This document shows positions 14,534 to 21,733 of a stretch of 21,733 nt of DNA, one piece after another. The notes beneath the pieces are model-generated. The model was not told where the DNA came from. It was given only the letters and a program-made list of their open reading frames with translations, and made no database searches. This DNA comes from Avisuccinivibrio_A sp964651505. Its GTDB lineage: Bacteria > Pseudomonadota > Gammaproteobacteria > Enterobacterales > Succinivibrionaceae. How positions within the stretch are numbered: the first letter of the stretch is position 1; every line of letters begins with the position of its first letter. Location of the stretch: assembly GCA_964651505.1 (NCBI GenBank), contig CAZYXT010000030.1, positions 1 to 21,733 of the forward strand. The letters run 5' to 3'. Both the position numbers and the translations under genes were made by a program.

Positions 14534-14557
14534 ATTGCCCCCTCAGATCATCTTGCC

Positions 14558-16363
14558 TTATTGCAGATCAAGCAGGGCATCGACAAAAGGCTTGACCTTA
14601 AACACTCTAAGATCAGAGGCCTTCTCCCCGATGCCCGCGTAACGAATGGGAAGCTTAAATTGCGAGGCCAGGGCAAAGACCACCCCGCCTTTGGCTGAGC
14701 CGTCAAGCTTGGTTAAGCACAAGCCCGTCACATCCACGGCCTCTTTGAACAGCCTGGTTTGAGAAACGGCATTTTGCCCGGTGGCCGCATCGAGCACCAG
14801 CAGCACCTCGTGGGGCACCTTTTCGTCAATCTTCTTTAATACCCTGACAATCTTTTTGAGCTCGTTCATCAAATTTTCTTTGTTTTGCAATCTGCCTGCC
14901 GTATCGCAGATCAAAACGTCCGCTTTGCGGGCCTTGGCAGATGACAGGGCATCATAAAGCACCGAAGCGCTGTCAGAGCCGGTATCCTGGGCAATCACGG
15001 GCACGCCTGCTCTTTGGCCCCACTCTTTTAGCTGCTCTGAAGCCGCTGCCCTGAAAGTGTCGCCTGCGGCCAGCATCACCTTTAAGCCCTGCTCTTGGAA
15101 TTTGGCAGCAAGCTTGCCGATGGTGGTGGTCTTGCCTGCCCCGTTGACCCCGACCATCAAGATCACAAAGGGGCTGCCATCCTCGCTCTTGGGTTTAAGC
15201 TCGATTTGACAGGGCTCAAGAAGCTCGTAAAGGATCAAAGCAAGCCTCTTTTTGAGCAGGGCCGCATCATGAAGCTCGCGCAATTTGGCTTCGTTTTTAA
15301 GCTTGTCAATCACCATCTGCGTGGTTTCAACGCCCAAGTCGGCAGTAAGCAAAGCCGTTTCCAAATCATCATAAAGTTCATCGTCGATCTGGCGGCCCTT
15401 CACAAAGGCGCTGATGCCAAAGGCAAGATTTTCGCGGGTCTTTTTTAACCTCTCAAAAAAGGATAAGGCCTCCTCGGATTTTTCCTTTGAAGCTGCCTCA
15501 TCTGCATCCTGCCCATCTTGAGAGATTTGTACAGCTTTACTCTCAATGCTTTGGATTGTCGCAGACTGCTTTACGCCTTGATCTTCTATGCTTGGCTCCT
15601 CTGAGGGCTGCTCTTTATCAGAAACCTGCGCATCATGAGAGTCTTGTGCCAAAGCATTCTTGGCAGGTTGCGCCTGCTCTTTTTGCTCTGTAGTATTTTG
15701 TTCCTTTTTTTGCTCTTGTTTGGCCTTGCGCTTGCCGCGGCGCGGCAGCGTGCTTTGCTCCGTTGAGTGCTCTTGAGTCTTGGGGACATCTTCTAAAGCG
15801 GGGGCTTTGGCAGCACTCTCATCTTTAAGACAGCCGACATCCGCTGAAGCATCGGTTTTTGGGGCTTCATCGATATTTGCAGATTCGGCCTTATTTTTTA
15901 AGGCTACCTTTTTCTTGCCTGCTGCCTTTTGGGCAGAGCCCTCTTTGTCTTTTGGAACATCGCTTGCGGCAGTATTGGCAGCATCTTTCGTCTTTTGGGC
16001 ATTGTCATCCTGAGTGTTCTTCTTATCCTCAGTCTTGGCAGGGGTGCTTTGAGCGTCGGTGCGCGCTTCTTCTTTTGGCTGTCGGGACTTGGCGATTTGA
16101 TCTTGTGCTGATGCTTTCAAGGCAGGCTCAACCTTTGGCTCTTTTGCTTTTAAGGCTGCGCTTTGAGAGAGAGTCTGAGGCTTGCCGGCATTGCTTTGCT
16201 CTTGGCCCATCTCTTGGATTTTTGAGCCCTCTAAAGTTTGAGGCTTATAAGATTGCTGCGCGGCCCTGTCTGATTGCTCCTGCTTTGCTTGTTGAAGCTT
16301 GTCATCGCTCTTTTTGTCTTCATTTTTGGTTTTTTTGCGGAAAAATGAGAAAAATCCAGCCAT
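14558..16363 (-). CDS. ftsY: Signal recognition particle receptor FtsY
   Basis: 601 residues, longer than E. coli FtsY (497). About 300 N-terminal residues are low-complexity, rich in Lys, Glu, Gln, Ala and Asp, beginning MAGFFSFFRKKTKNEDKK, which could be a membrane-targeting segment. The NG domain follows: N helices from about 302, P-loop GVNGAGKT (405-412), GDTFRAAA, DTAGR (487-491), TKLDGSAKGG (551-560) and GIGE (577-580). It is the GTPase receptor that docks SRP-ribosome complexes at the inner membrane. The start has AAGGA 7 nt upstream. In E. coli ftsY is followed by ftsE, ftsX and rpoH; here a TonB-dependent receptor follows and rpoH lies about 10.5 kb further along the same strand. 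Confidence 0.97.
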   Translation of the reverse strand: MAGFFSFFRKKTKNEDKKSDDKLQQAKQEQSDRAAQQSYKPQTLEGSKIQEMGQEQSNAGKPQTLSQSAALKAKEPKVEPALKASAQDQIAKSRQPKEEARTDAQSTPAKTEDKKNTQDDNAQKTKDAANTAASDVPKDKEGSAQKAAGKKKVALKNKAESANIDEAPKTDASADVGCLKDESAAKAPALEDVPKTQEHSTEQSTLPRRGKRKAKQEQKKEQNTTEQKEQAQPAKNALAQDSHDAQVSDKEQPSEEPSIEDQGVKQSATIQSIESKAVQISQDGQDADEAASKEKSEEALSFFERLKKTRENLAFGISAFVKGRQIDDELYDDLETALLTADLGVETTQMVIDKLKNEAKLRELHDAALLKKRLALILYELLEPCQIELKPKSEDGSPFVILMVGVNGAGKTTTIGKLAAKFQEQGLKVMLAAGDTFRAAASEQLKEWGQRAGVPVIAQDTGSDSASVLYDALSSAKARKADVLICDTAGRLQNKENLMNELKKIVRVLKKIDEKVPHEVLLVLDAATGQNAVSQTRLFKEAVDVTGLCLTKLDGSAKGGVVFALASQFKLPIRYAGIGEKASDLRVFKVKPFVDALLDLQ

Positions 16364-16424
16364 ATCCTGTTCCTTGCTGCAGATTTTATGCAGTGTCTCT
16401 TGCGAGAAAATACGTTCAGGCGGT

Positions 16425-16433
16425 ATTTTAGCA
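16425..16433 (-). promoter_or_regulatory. Extended -10 promoter candidate for ftsY
   Basis: On the minus strand TGC-TAAAAT (16433-16425) is an extended -10 with 5 of 6 matches; no good -35 is seen. It would start transcription near 16418, giving a leader of about 55 nt. The region to 16494 must also hold the rsmD promoter; a TAAAAT at about 16464 on the plus strand is a weak candidate. Confidence 0.4.
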
Positions 16434-16493
16434 AATCCTTAAAGCAAGCCCCCAACAGGCGATAAAATGTGGCAAATTGCGGAGAAATAAGGC

Positions 16494-17051
16494 ATGGAAC
16501 AATCAACCGTAAGGATCATAGGCGGGATCTATAAAGGACGCAGACTTAAAGTCCTGAATGTGTCGGGACTGCGCCCTACCCCCGATAGGGTACGCGAAGA
16601 CATCTTCAATCTTTTGGGCAGCAAAACCATCGGGGCTGAGGTCTTGGATCTTTTTGCAGGCAGCGGCGCTTTGGGCCTTGAGGCCCTCTCCCGCGGAGCT
16701 TCGTCCTTAACCTTGGTGGAGCTTGACCGCAGCAATTATTTGAATTTGTGCAACGAATGCCATGACTTTACCCCCAAGGTCAAAGTTGCAAACGCCGATG
16801 CCTTAAAGTTTTTGCAAGGATGCAGCACTCAATGCGATCTCATCTTCTTGGATCCGCCATACCAAAGCACGCTTTTAAAAGAGAGCCTCAAACTTATCTT
16901 GCAAAAAGATCTGTTAAAAGACGGGGGGCTCATCTATGCCGAAATGCCTGCAGGACGACACGAAGCGGTGCCGGGCTATGAGGTTGAACATCGCGGCAGC
17001 GCAGGAGCGGTAAGCTTCGTGCTCTTAAAAAAGAGCAGCTTTTTGTTTTAG
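16494..17051 (+). CDS. rsmD: 16S rRNA (guanine-966 N2)-methyltransferase RsmD
   Basis: 185 residues. The family start VRIIGGIYKGRRLKV and RPTPDRVREDIFNLL are clear, followed by the SAM-binding LDLFAGSGALGLEALSRGA (51-69), VELD and the catalytic LDPPY (119-123). It methylates G966 of 16S rRNA in the 30S subunit. The ATG has AAGG just upstream. In E. coli it is divergent from ftsY, as here. Its stop codon overlaps the stop codon of the convergent GntR-type gene by 4 bp. Confidence 0.96.
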   Translation: MEQSTVRIIGGIYKGRRLKVLNVSGLRPTPDRVREDIFNLLGSKTIGAEVLDLFAGSGALGLEALSRGASSLTLVELDRSNYLNLCNECHDFTPKVKVANADALKFLQGCSTQCDLIFLDPPYQSTLLKESLKLILQKDLLKDGGLIYAEMPAGRHEAVPGYEVEHRGSAGAVSFVLLKKSSFLF

Positions 17052-17788
17052 TTTTCTATGTAAAACCACTCGGCATTGCTTTGCATGATGGGCTGATAGG
17101 TCTTGGTGATCTCATAGAGGTGATCGCGCAAGATAAAGCTTGCCGCATCAAAGTTCTTTTGCTCGATGGCCTCAAATAAAGCTTGGTGCTCCCCAAGCAG
17201 AGCCTGAGGGTTAGAGTGGCGGCCGATGGACAAATAGCGGATCCTGTCCATGTTGGCCTTGCTTGATTGAATGGTCTGCCAGGCCAAATCGGTTCCCGAA
17301 AAAGAGCAAATGGTGCAGTGAAACTTATCGTCCAGCTTTAAAAAGCGGCCTTTTTCGGCCTCGCTCAAATCGGTTTTATGCTTGAGATTGGCCACCAGAT
17401 CGGTTTGGTTTTTCAAAATGCGCTTTAATTTGCCTGACACGCTTTTAAAGGTCTTATCGTCAAGCTTAAAGCCCTCGTAAACGGCATTGCATTCGATGGC
17501 GCAGCGGATAAAGCAGATCCCGATGAGATTGGATACGGAGATTTTGGTGACAAAGCTGCCGCGCTGGGGGATCACGTCTATCAGGCCGTCATGGGAGAGC
17601 CTCAGCAGGGCTTGTCTTACAGGCTGGCGCGAGATTGCAAAATGGGTGGCCAGATCGTTTTCGGTCAGAGGGGTGTCAGGCAAGATCCTCCCCTGCGTGA
17701 TGAGTTCGCGCAAAAAATCATAAAGCTGGGCAACAATGGTTTGATCCTGCTTAAAGATAAGCTTGGGCAACAGTTTTTTTCTCGTCAT
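17048..17788 (-). CDS. GntR-family transcription regulator with FCD ligand domain
   Basis: 246 residues from ATG 17788, or 251 from a GTG at 17803. The N-terminal winged helix-turn-helix reads LTENDLATHFAISRQPVRQAL then GLIDVIPQRGSFV. The C-terminal all-helical FCD (FadR C-terminal type) domain keeps the four metal ligands expected for this fold, numbered from the GTG: Asp158, His162, His206 and His228, spaced as in metal-binding FCD regulators. Such proteins usually sense small carboxylates such as gluconate, lactate, uronates or dicarboxylates. The ligand cannot be read from the sequence, and no catabolic gene is adjacent. It overlaps rsmD by 4 bp at the 3' end. Paired inverted repeats 50-100 bp upstream suggest autoregulation. 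ATG is preferred as start because AGG sits 8 nt before it; neither start is decisive. Confidence 0.92.
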   Translation of the reverse strand: MTRKKLLPKLIFKQDQTIVAQLYDFLRELITQGRILPDTPLTENDLATHFAISRQPVRQALLRLSHDGLIDVIPQRGSFVTKISVSNLIGICFIRCAIECNAVYEGFKLDDKTFKSVSGKLKRILKNQTDLVANLKHKTDLSEAEKGRFLKLDDKFHCTICSFSGTDLAWQTIQSSKANMDRIRYLSIGRHSNPQALLGEHQALFEAIEQKNFDAASFILRDHLYEITKTYQPIMQSNAEWFYIEN

Positions 17789-17835
17789 GGGGTCAACCTG
17801 CACATCAAGACATTCCCACGGCTTGCAAGCCTTTG

Positions 17836-17886
17836 TTTATTGTAAATAAAGGCATGAGGCAAAAACGTGATTTTTATTCAAATAAA
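17836..17886 (-). promoter_or_regulatory. Paired inverted repeats, candidate operators of the GntR/FCD regulator
   Basis: TTTATT-GTA-AATAAA (17836-17850) and TTTATT-CA-AATAAA (17873-17886) are two copies of the same half-sites, centres about 36 bp apart. On the minus strand the first contains TACAAT (17844-17839), a good -10 hexamer for the regulator gene. Binding there would block its promoter. The AT-rich half-sites differ from the TTGTATACAA-like sites of several known FCD members. Confidence 0.45.
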
Positions 17887-17959
17887 CGCATAGCTTGGAT
17901 CTTAGTTGCAACTTATAAACAAGAAAACTTCCGCTTAATCAAATCGTTACGCCGCATTT

Positions 17960-18019
17960 TGTCTTTTTGAAAATACCGGCTGTCTTGTATTTCACAGTCT
18001 TGAGGAGAGCAAAAAGACA
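17960..18019. repeat. Long-spaced inverted repeat
   Basis: TGTCTTTTTG (17960-17969) and CAAAAAGACA (18010-18019) are perfect 10-bp inverted arms around 40 nt. No transposase or RNA promoter was recognised with it. It may be a fold in a transcript or chance in AT-rich DNA. Confidence 0.4.
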
Positions 18020-18086
18020 GCAAAGATCAAAAAAGCCCAAAAATAAAAGATCTGCACAGGCCGCGCCGCCCCCTCAAGGCATGTTC

Positions 18087-18119
18087 AAAAAAGCACAAAG
18101 GCCGGGCATGGCCGGCCTT
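18087..18119 (-). terminator. Rho-independent terminator of the tpsBA transcript
   Basis: On the minus strand AAGGCCGG (18119-18112) pairs with CCGGCCTT (18105-18098) around a 6-nt loop, followed after TGTGC by TTTTTT (18092-18087). It begins 48 nt after the tpsA stop codon and marks the end of that operon. Confidence 0.8.
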
Positions 18120-18166
18120 AATCTTAGGAGGTGTAACAACTAAACAATTGCTTTGACTTTTTAAGA

Positions 18167-19818
18167 TCACGAAATCTGATCGTCCGATGCCGGATTGTAT
18201 TTTGCGATGATAAGCCTGCGATCGTCGTCATCGGCATTAGGATCATCTGCAGTGGCTGCAATCAGATTTAAGTTTGAGGCGCTTGAGAGCAGTCTGACCC
18301 CCTGCACTTCATGTTTGGCACTCTCGTTGGCAAAGTCCACCAAGTCAGGCCCCTTGCAAAAATCGCAAGGGGAGAGCTCATCGTTAAGCTCAAGGCTTAA
18401 AGCCTGCTCCATGCCCGCATCGAGGATTTGGTCTGAGCCGTCATTATCATCGGCAGCAGGCTTGCTTGAAACGTCAGGCCCGGACGGAGTCTCAGGATCT
18501 GCAGAAGTCTCAGGCTCAACCGCGGTTTCAGGCTGTTCAGTCTCAGGCTCTGTCGGAGTTTCAGTCTCGGACTCTGCCTTGGCCGTGACCGTCAGGGTGC
18601 CCGTTTTAAAGGTGTAGACATAGTTCTTGTTTGCAGACTGCGCGCTTATCTCGTACTCCCCGGGGTTATCGGCTGCCCCCTCCTCAACCGCAAACTCTAT
18701 TTGCAGATCGTCAATGCTTTCGCCCTCGACAAACTTGTCCTTAAAGTCATCGAGGTTGGCAATTTCAAAAGATGGCAGTTCAGAGCCTTCTTCGATTTGG
18801 GCGCTGCCTATTTGGATCTCCCCAAGATACACGGGAGTGATGGTATAGGTGCCGGTGCCTTGGGAGCCTTGGGTTTGAGCGTTTTTGATGATGTAGCGTC
18901 CGCCCTCATAACTTGAGCTGAACTCGTAGTCATAAGCGCCCGCATCAATCATGAAGCGCTCTTCATTTTCACTTGAGCTTTGAACCGTCACCCCAAAGTT
19001 TATGCTATCAAAGTAATCGCTGTCATACTCGTAGCTTTGCTGTGTGCCGTCGTACTCGGATTGGGCGTCATCGACAAAGTACGGGAGCAAAAAGCCTTGG
19101 TGGGAGGCTTTTTGCTCATCTTGATAGATGATGTTGCCATCACAATCATCTCCTGCAGCTTTAAGCCCCTCCTCAAGGCTTGAGGCAACCTCAGTGCCGT
19201 TGTCAAGATTGTTTTGCCCGATGCTCTCAAAATCCGTATTAAAAGAGGCGGTCAGACCTGAAAGCGCAAGCTCTCCTTGAGCCTTGCCTATCATGGCCCC
19301 GACGATGGCATCATCAGAGCTTTCAATATTGTTTTGCACAAAGCTTTTGACGTCTTCAAAGGAGTTCTCCCCCTCAAGGCTGCCTGCCAGGCCTCCTGCG
19401 TAAACCTTATTGCCGTTCAAATTATCGGCCTCCAAAACGGTGCCTGCCGCCTCCACCCTCACAAGGGTGCTGTCCTTGATGGTGCCTGCCAAAGCGCCCA
19501 TGGTGACGTCACCTGTCAGATCTGAAACCTTAAGCTGCGCCTCAAGCTTAAGATTGCTTATTTTGGCCCCGTCAATGACATCAAACAGGCCTGCATTGCC
19601 TTGGGCATTGTCAACTTGCATTTCATAGGAGATGGTGTTGTAGGCGCCGTCAAGGCTGCCTTTGAAAGTGCCCAGATCCTCTGTCAAAGTGCCAAGCTCA
19701 ATGTCATCGTACAGCCAGTATTTGCCGGAATTGTCTGTTAGCTGCAAAAGCTCTTCGGCCGTGCCGATGCCCGTCTCATCAAAATGGGTTACAACCTTAG
19801 TGTCATCAGGTCCGTAAA
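18167..19818 (-). CDS. Secreted TpsA-like surface protein, C-terminal part (N-terminal side lost in assembly gap)
   Basis: An open frame runs from the gap to a stop at 18167, about 549 residues. It has GLUG-like repeats (GALAGTI...YAGGLAGSLEGENSF), typical of secreted bacterial surface proteins. MBG-like segments follow (NPGEYEISAQSANKNYVYTF then GTLTVTAKAE), then a Pro/Glu/Thr-rich stretch of PET/PEP repeats, and a tail with a CDFC pair about 70 residues from the end. The protein is acidic and poor in cysteine otherwise. Its place behind tpsB suggests it is the exported partner; the TPS recognition domain would lie in the gap. HMW-type partners keep a C-terminal cysteine pair that holds the protein at the cell surface; CDFC might serve similarly (inference). 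Assignment to the same gene as the signal-peptide fragment is likely but not provable across the gap. Confidence 0.7.
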
Positions 19819-19918
19819 NNNNNNNNNNNNNNNNNNNNNNNNNNNNNNNNNNNNNNNNNNNNNNNNNNNNNNNNNNNNNNNNNNNNNNNNNNNNNNNNNN
19901 NNNNNNNNNNNNNNNNNN
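19819..19918. other. Assembly gap (100 N) inside tpsA
   Basis: Exactly 100 N, a placeholder for missing sequence of unknown length. The reading frames on its two sides are not in phase at 100 nt, as expected if the true length differs. Repetitive adhesin sequence often causes such breaks. Confidence 0.97.
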
Positions 19919-20025
19919 GCCCCGCCTTTATCAAGGCAATCGCTTACGCTTAGGGCTAAGCAGGGAAAGGTTGCGCAGCAGGCTGCGGCAATCAGGCTTA
20001 ATTTGCAAACAGCGGTAAAATTCAT
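19919..20025 (-). CDS. TpsA-like protein, N-terminal signal-peptide fragment
   Basis: 35 codons from ATG 20025 into the gap. The sequence is a signal peptide: Lys8, a hydrophobic core LSLIAAACCATFPCLALS, and then polar residues DCLDKGG. It is unusually rich in cysteine (positions 7, 16, 17, 22, 30). A lipoprotein-like reading is possible but no clean LxxC lipobox is obvious. GGAG lies upstream of the ATG. It begins 29 nt after the tpsB stop, so the two genes form one transcript in the order transporter then exoprotein. Confidence 0.65.
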
Positions 20026-20054
20026 GTTTCTTTCTCTCCAATAGAAGTTTCGGA

Positions 20055-21548
20055 TCAGCTGTACTTGTAGCCGAAGGTGAACCAAATCTGCGCATCGTCA
20101 ATGTCTTCGTAAGGACGGGCCCCTAAGGCGGTGGCGACATCCAAGGCAGCATAGAAGCCTTGATAGTTTGCCTGCAGCTTCACGCCTGCTGCGGCAAGCT
20201 TGACGCTGTCATAGCCTTCGTCTTTGCAGACGCCCGCGTCGATGTGGGGGGTGACGGTAAAGTCAAAGGATGCAAAGGGCTTAAACTGCAAGCCTGCGCT
20301 GACAAAGGCGCCCGTGTCCCCCGAGGCCGTGTTGGAGCTGTAGGCGCTGACGGCCGAGGCCCCGCCGATCACAAAGTCCTCGGAGCTGTCCAAAGAGGTT
20401 GAGGCAATTTGCAATTGTGCCTGTGCGGTGATGCTTACATGATCGTTGAGAGGGGAGAGCACGCTGCCGCCTAAGTTTAAGATGCCAAAGACATTGTCAT
20501 CGTACAAATCAAAGTCATCGCGGTTTTTAAGCTTGCCCAAGGTGATCTTGGCAAAGCCGCCCAAGGATGTGCCGTCATCTGTGAGCATCATGCCCTGCGC
20601 TCCTGCATAGGCTGCGTAGGTGCTCTTTTTAAATTCGATGTCAAAGCGGTCAAACTCGTCCTTTAAGTCCCGGTAGCGCAGACCGAAGGTCAAATCGAGC
20701 CTGTGGGCAGCATCGCGCACAAGAGGCTCGCGAATATAGGCCTCGTAGGTTTGCGAGCGCCCCTGAGCGCCCAATTGGGCATACTCGCGCGCCAAATCAT
20801 AGTCGCTAAGGCAAATGACAAAGCCCAAGACGGTCGGGTGGGTGCTGACAGGGATTTCATAGCCCAAGGAGTAGTTGTTCTGCTGCTCGTCAGAGCGGGC
20901 GTAGAACAAGGACAGGGTGTCGGCATTGCCCGTCAGGTTCTTAAGCTTGCCCAAAGCGCCGAAGCGGTAACGGCCTGCCGACTTGGTGCCGTGATTGTCG
21001 GCAAAGACGTTGAAGCTTGCAAGGCCGTTGTCCTCGTACTCAACCATAAGATTGGGATTCAAATCCTCGGTGAACCTGCCCTTAACGTCAAAGACGCCCA
21101 AATCAGAAAGTTTGAGCAGATGGTTTTCAAGGCTCTCAGGATCCAAAAGCTCCCCTTGCGCGTCATAAAGCCTTTGGCTTAACATCTGCACCGTCCCTTC
21201 GGTCAGTCCTGCCGCATCTGCAACCGTGACCTTGCCAAGCCTTGATTCGTGCACGTACAAATTGAGCACGCCGTTTTTGATAACCTGCTCGGGGATAAAG
21301 GCCTGCGTGTAATCAAATCCCTGCTCTTGGCAATAGCGGCTGACCTCGTCGATGACATTTTTAAGAAGCTCGGCTGTGATCTCGCGCCCCACAAAACCTG
21401 CCACCGCCTCGTCGATGGAGGAGGGCAATGTGGTGTTCGAATCAAAGCGCACCTCCTGCAAGGGGGCGGCTATGGCCATCGAGCAGGCCAAGGCACAGGG
21501 GATGACGGTGCCTGCAAATTTTTTCAAATAATCGTTTAAAACTTTCAT
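20055..21548 (-). CDS. Two-partner secretion outer-membrane transporter (TpsB, FhaC/ShlB family)
   Basis: 497 residues from ATG 21548, preceded by GGAGAC; an in-frame upstream start is less likely because it lacks a signal peptide. Signal peptide (about 1-28, ending MAIAA). POTRA-type periplasmic domains follow, with YTQAFIPEQVIKNGVLNLYV and LLDPESLENHLLKLSDL. The barrel has FADNHGTKSAGRYRFG and alternating aromatic strands to the final FTFGYKYS. The L6 motif, usually VRGY or VRAY followed by GD-x-G, reads VSAYSSNTASGDTG here, with Ser401 in place of the near-invariant Arg. The Omp85-type POTRA-barrel organisation indicates export of a large unfolded partner, expected to be the product starting at 20025. 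A leader hairpin (21565-21570 with 21579-21586) precedes the ribosome site, and a CRP-type site lies about 160 bp upstream. Confidence 0.9.
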   Translation of the reverse strand: MKVLNDYLKKFAGTVIPCALACSMAIAAPLQEVRFDSNTTLPSSIDEAVAGFVGREITAELLKNVIDEVSRYCQEQGFDYTQAFIPEQVIKNGVLNLYVHESRLGKVTVADAAGLTEGTVQMLSQRLYDAQGELLDPESLENHLLKLSDLGVFDVKGRFTEDLNPNLMVEYEDNGLASFNVFADNHGTKSAGRYRFGALGKLKNLTGNADTLSLFYARSDEQQNNYSLGYEIPVSTHPTVLGFVICLSDYDLAREYAQLGAQGRSQTYEAYIREPLVRDAAHRLDLTFGLRYRDLKDEFDRFDIEFKKSTYAAYAGAQGMMLTDDGTSLGGFAKITLGKLKNRDDFDLYDDNVFGILNLGGSVLSPLNDHVSITAQAQLQIASTSLDSSEDFVIGGASAVSAYSSNTASGDTGAFVSAGLQFKPFASFDFTVTPHIDAGVCKDEGYDSVKLAAAGVKLQANYQGFYAALDVATALGARPYEDIDDAQIWFTFGYKYS

Positions 21549-21704
21549 GTTTGTCTCCGAATTTGAGGCCAAAAGGAAGGCCCCTCGTGGAGATAACTAT
21601 AAAGATTGGCCCGATTTATATTTTTCTGCGCTCGCAGTTGGCGCGCGGTTTTTAATTTTCTTGTGTAAACTCAATAAGTTAGTTTGCAAGAGGGTAAAGA
21701 GAAA

Positions 21705-21720
21705 TGTGATCTAGATCACA
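21705..21720. promoter_or_regulatory. Perfect CRP (cAMP receptor protein) binding site
   Basis: TGTGATCTAGATCACA is a perfect 16-bp palindrome equal to the E. coli CRP consensus core TGTGA-N6-TCACA, including its preferred ATCTAGAT centre. The left flank AAA also matches. Its centre is about 165 bp upstream of the tpsB ATG. Minus-strand -10-like sequences at 21680-21675 (TTATTG) are compatible with a CRP-activated start near 21668, but are weak. It could instead serve a gene beyond the window's right edge. Confidence 0.75.
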
Positions 21721-21733
21721 AAATTTAGAATGT

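Larger units (their letters stand above)
17804..18166. other. Non-coding region between the GntR gene and tpsA
   Basis: About 360 bp with no supported gene. From the GntR side it contains two AT-rich inverted repeats, a long-spaced 10-bp inverted repeat and the terminator of the tpsA transcript. No transfer RNA, small RNA family or integrase site was recognised. Confidence 0.6.

Noticed and set aside
14082..14642. 186-codon plus-strand open frame opposite the receptor plug and ftsY end
   Set aside because: It spans parts of two well-supported minus-strand genes and has no domain; it is antisense noise.
15859..16431. 190-codon plus-strand open frame opposite the ftsY N-terminal region
   Set aside because: It is the complement of low-complexity Lys/Glu/Gln/Ala codons, giving an artificial Leu/Ser/Cys/Phe-rich product.
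1..21733. CRISPR arrays, tRNA or rRNA genes, insertion sequences, prophage or toxin-antitoxin genes
   Set aside because: No regularly spaced repeats, cloverleaf sequences, transposase or integrase motifs, or toxin-antitoxin pairs were seen on either strand.

Overview
The window looks like a chromosomal segment of a motile gammaproteobacterium that respires oxygen through cytochrome bd. Orders of genes such as hpf-ptsN-rapZ, ftsY followed at a distance by rpoH, and cydA-cydB-cydX-cydD-cydC are gammaproteobacterial. The divergence from E. coli, the Lys/Gln/Ala-rich linkers and the shortened TonB set would fit a gut Succinivibrionaceae-like lineage, but that placement is inference. Two runs of exactly 100 N (2818-2917 and 19819-19918) are scaffold gaps of unknown true length, and each interrupts a gene.

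Layout. 1-297: 5' end of a flagellin gene (minus strand), followed by about 660 bp of non-coding DNA with flagellar-type promoter matches and the hpf promoter. 962-2706 (plus): hpf, a ptsN homologue that lacks the phosphorylatable histidine, and rapZ. 2771-10545 (minus): a cytochrome bd operon (cydA, cydB, a 30-residue cydX, cydD, cydC) followed by rpoH, which has its own promoter candidate and unusual tails. 10705-12472 (plus): a compact exbB-exbD-tonB operon with 4-nt overlaps. 12473-16363 (minus): ftsY followed closely by a TonB-dependent outer-membrane receptor whose stop codon directly abuts that of tonB. 16494-17051 (plus): rsmD. 17048-17788 (minus): a GntR/FCD transcription regulator with paired inverted repeats upstream. 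18167-21548 (minus): a two-partner secretion locus, tpsB then tpsA, with tpsA broken by a gap, ending at a strong terminator, and with a perfect CRP-type palindrome upstream.

How the genes relate. ExbB-ExbD-TonB would energise the adjacent receptor, which carries a TonB box and heme-receptor-like features. CydDC supports assembly of the heme-containing CydAB oxidase, so the middle of the window may be a heme/iron and microaerobic respiration island. It lies between ftsY and rpoH, where E. coli has ftsEX. TpsB would export the TpsA surface protein, possibly under cAMP-CRP control.

I found no wholly unknown system. The best leads are the His-less PtsN beside rapZ, the substituted L6 motif in TpsB with an incompletely assembled partner, the extended RpoH, and the cysteine-bearing linkers plus altered H-loop in CydDC.
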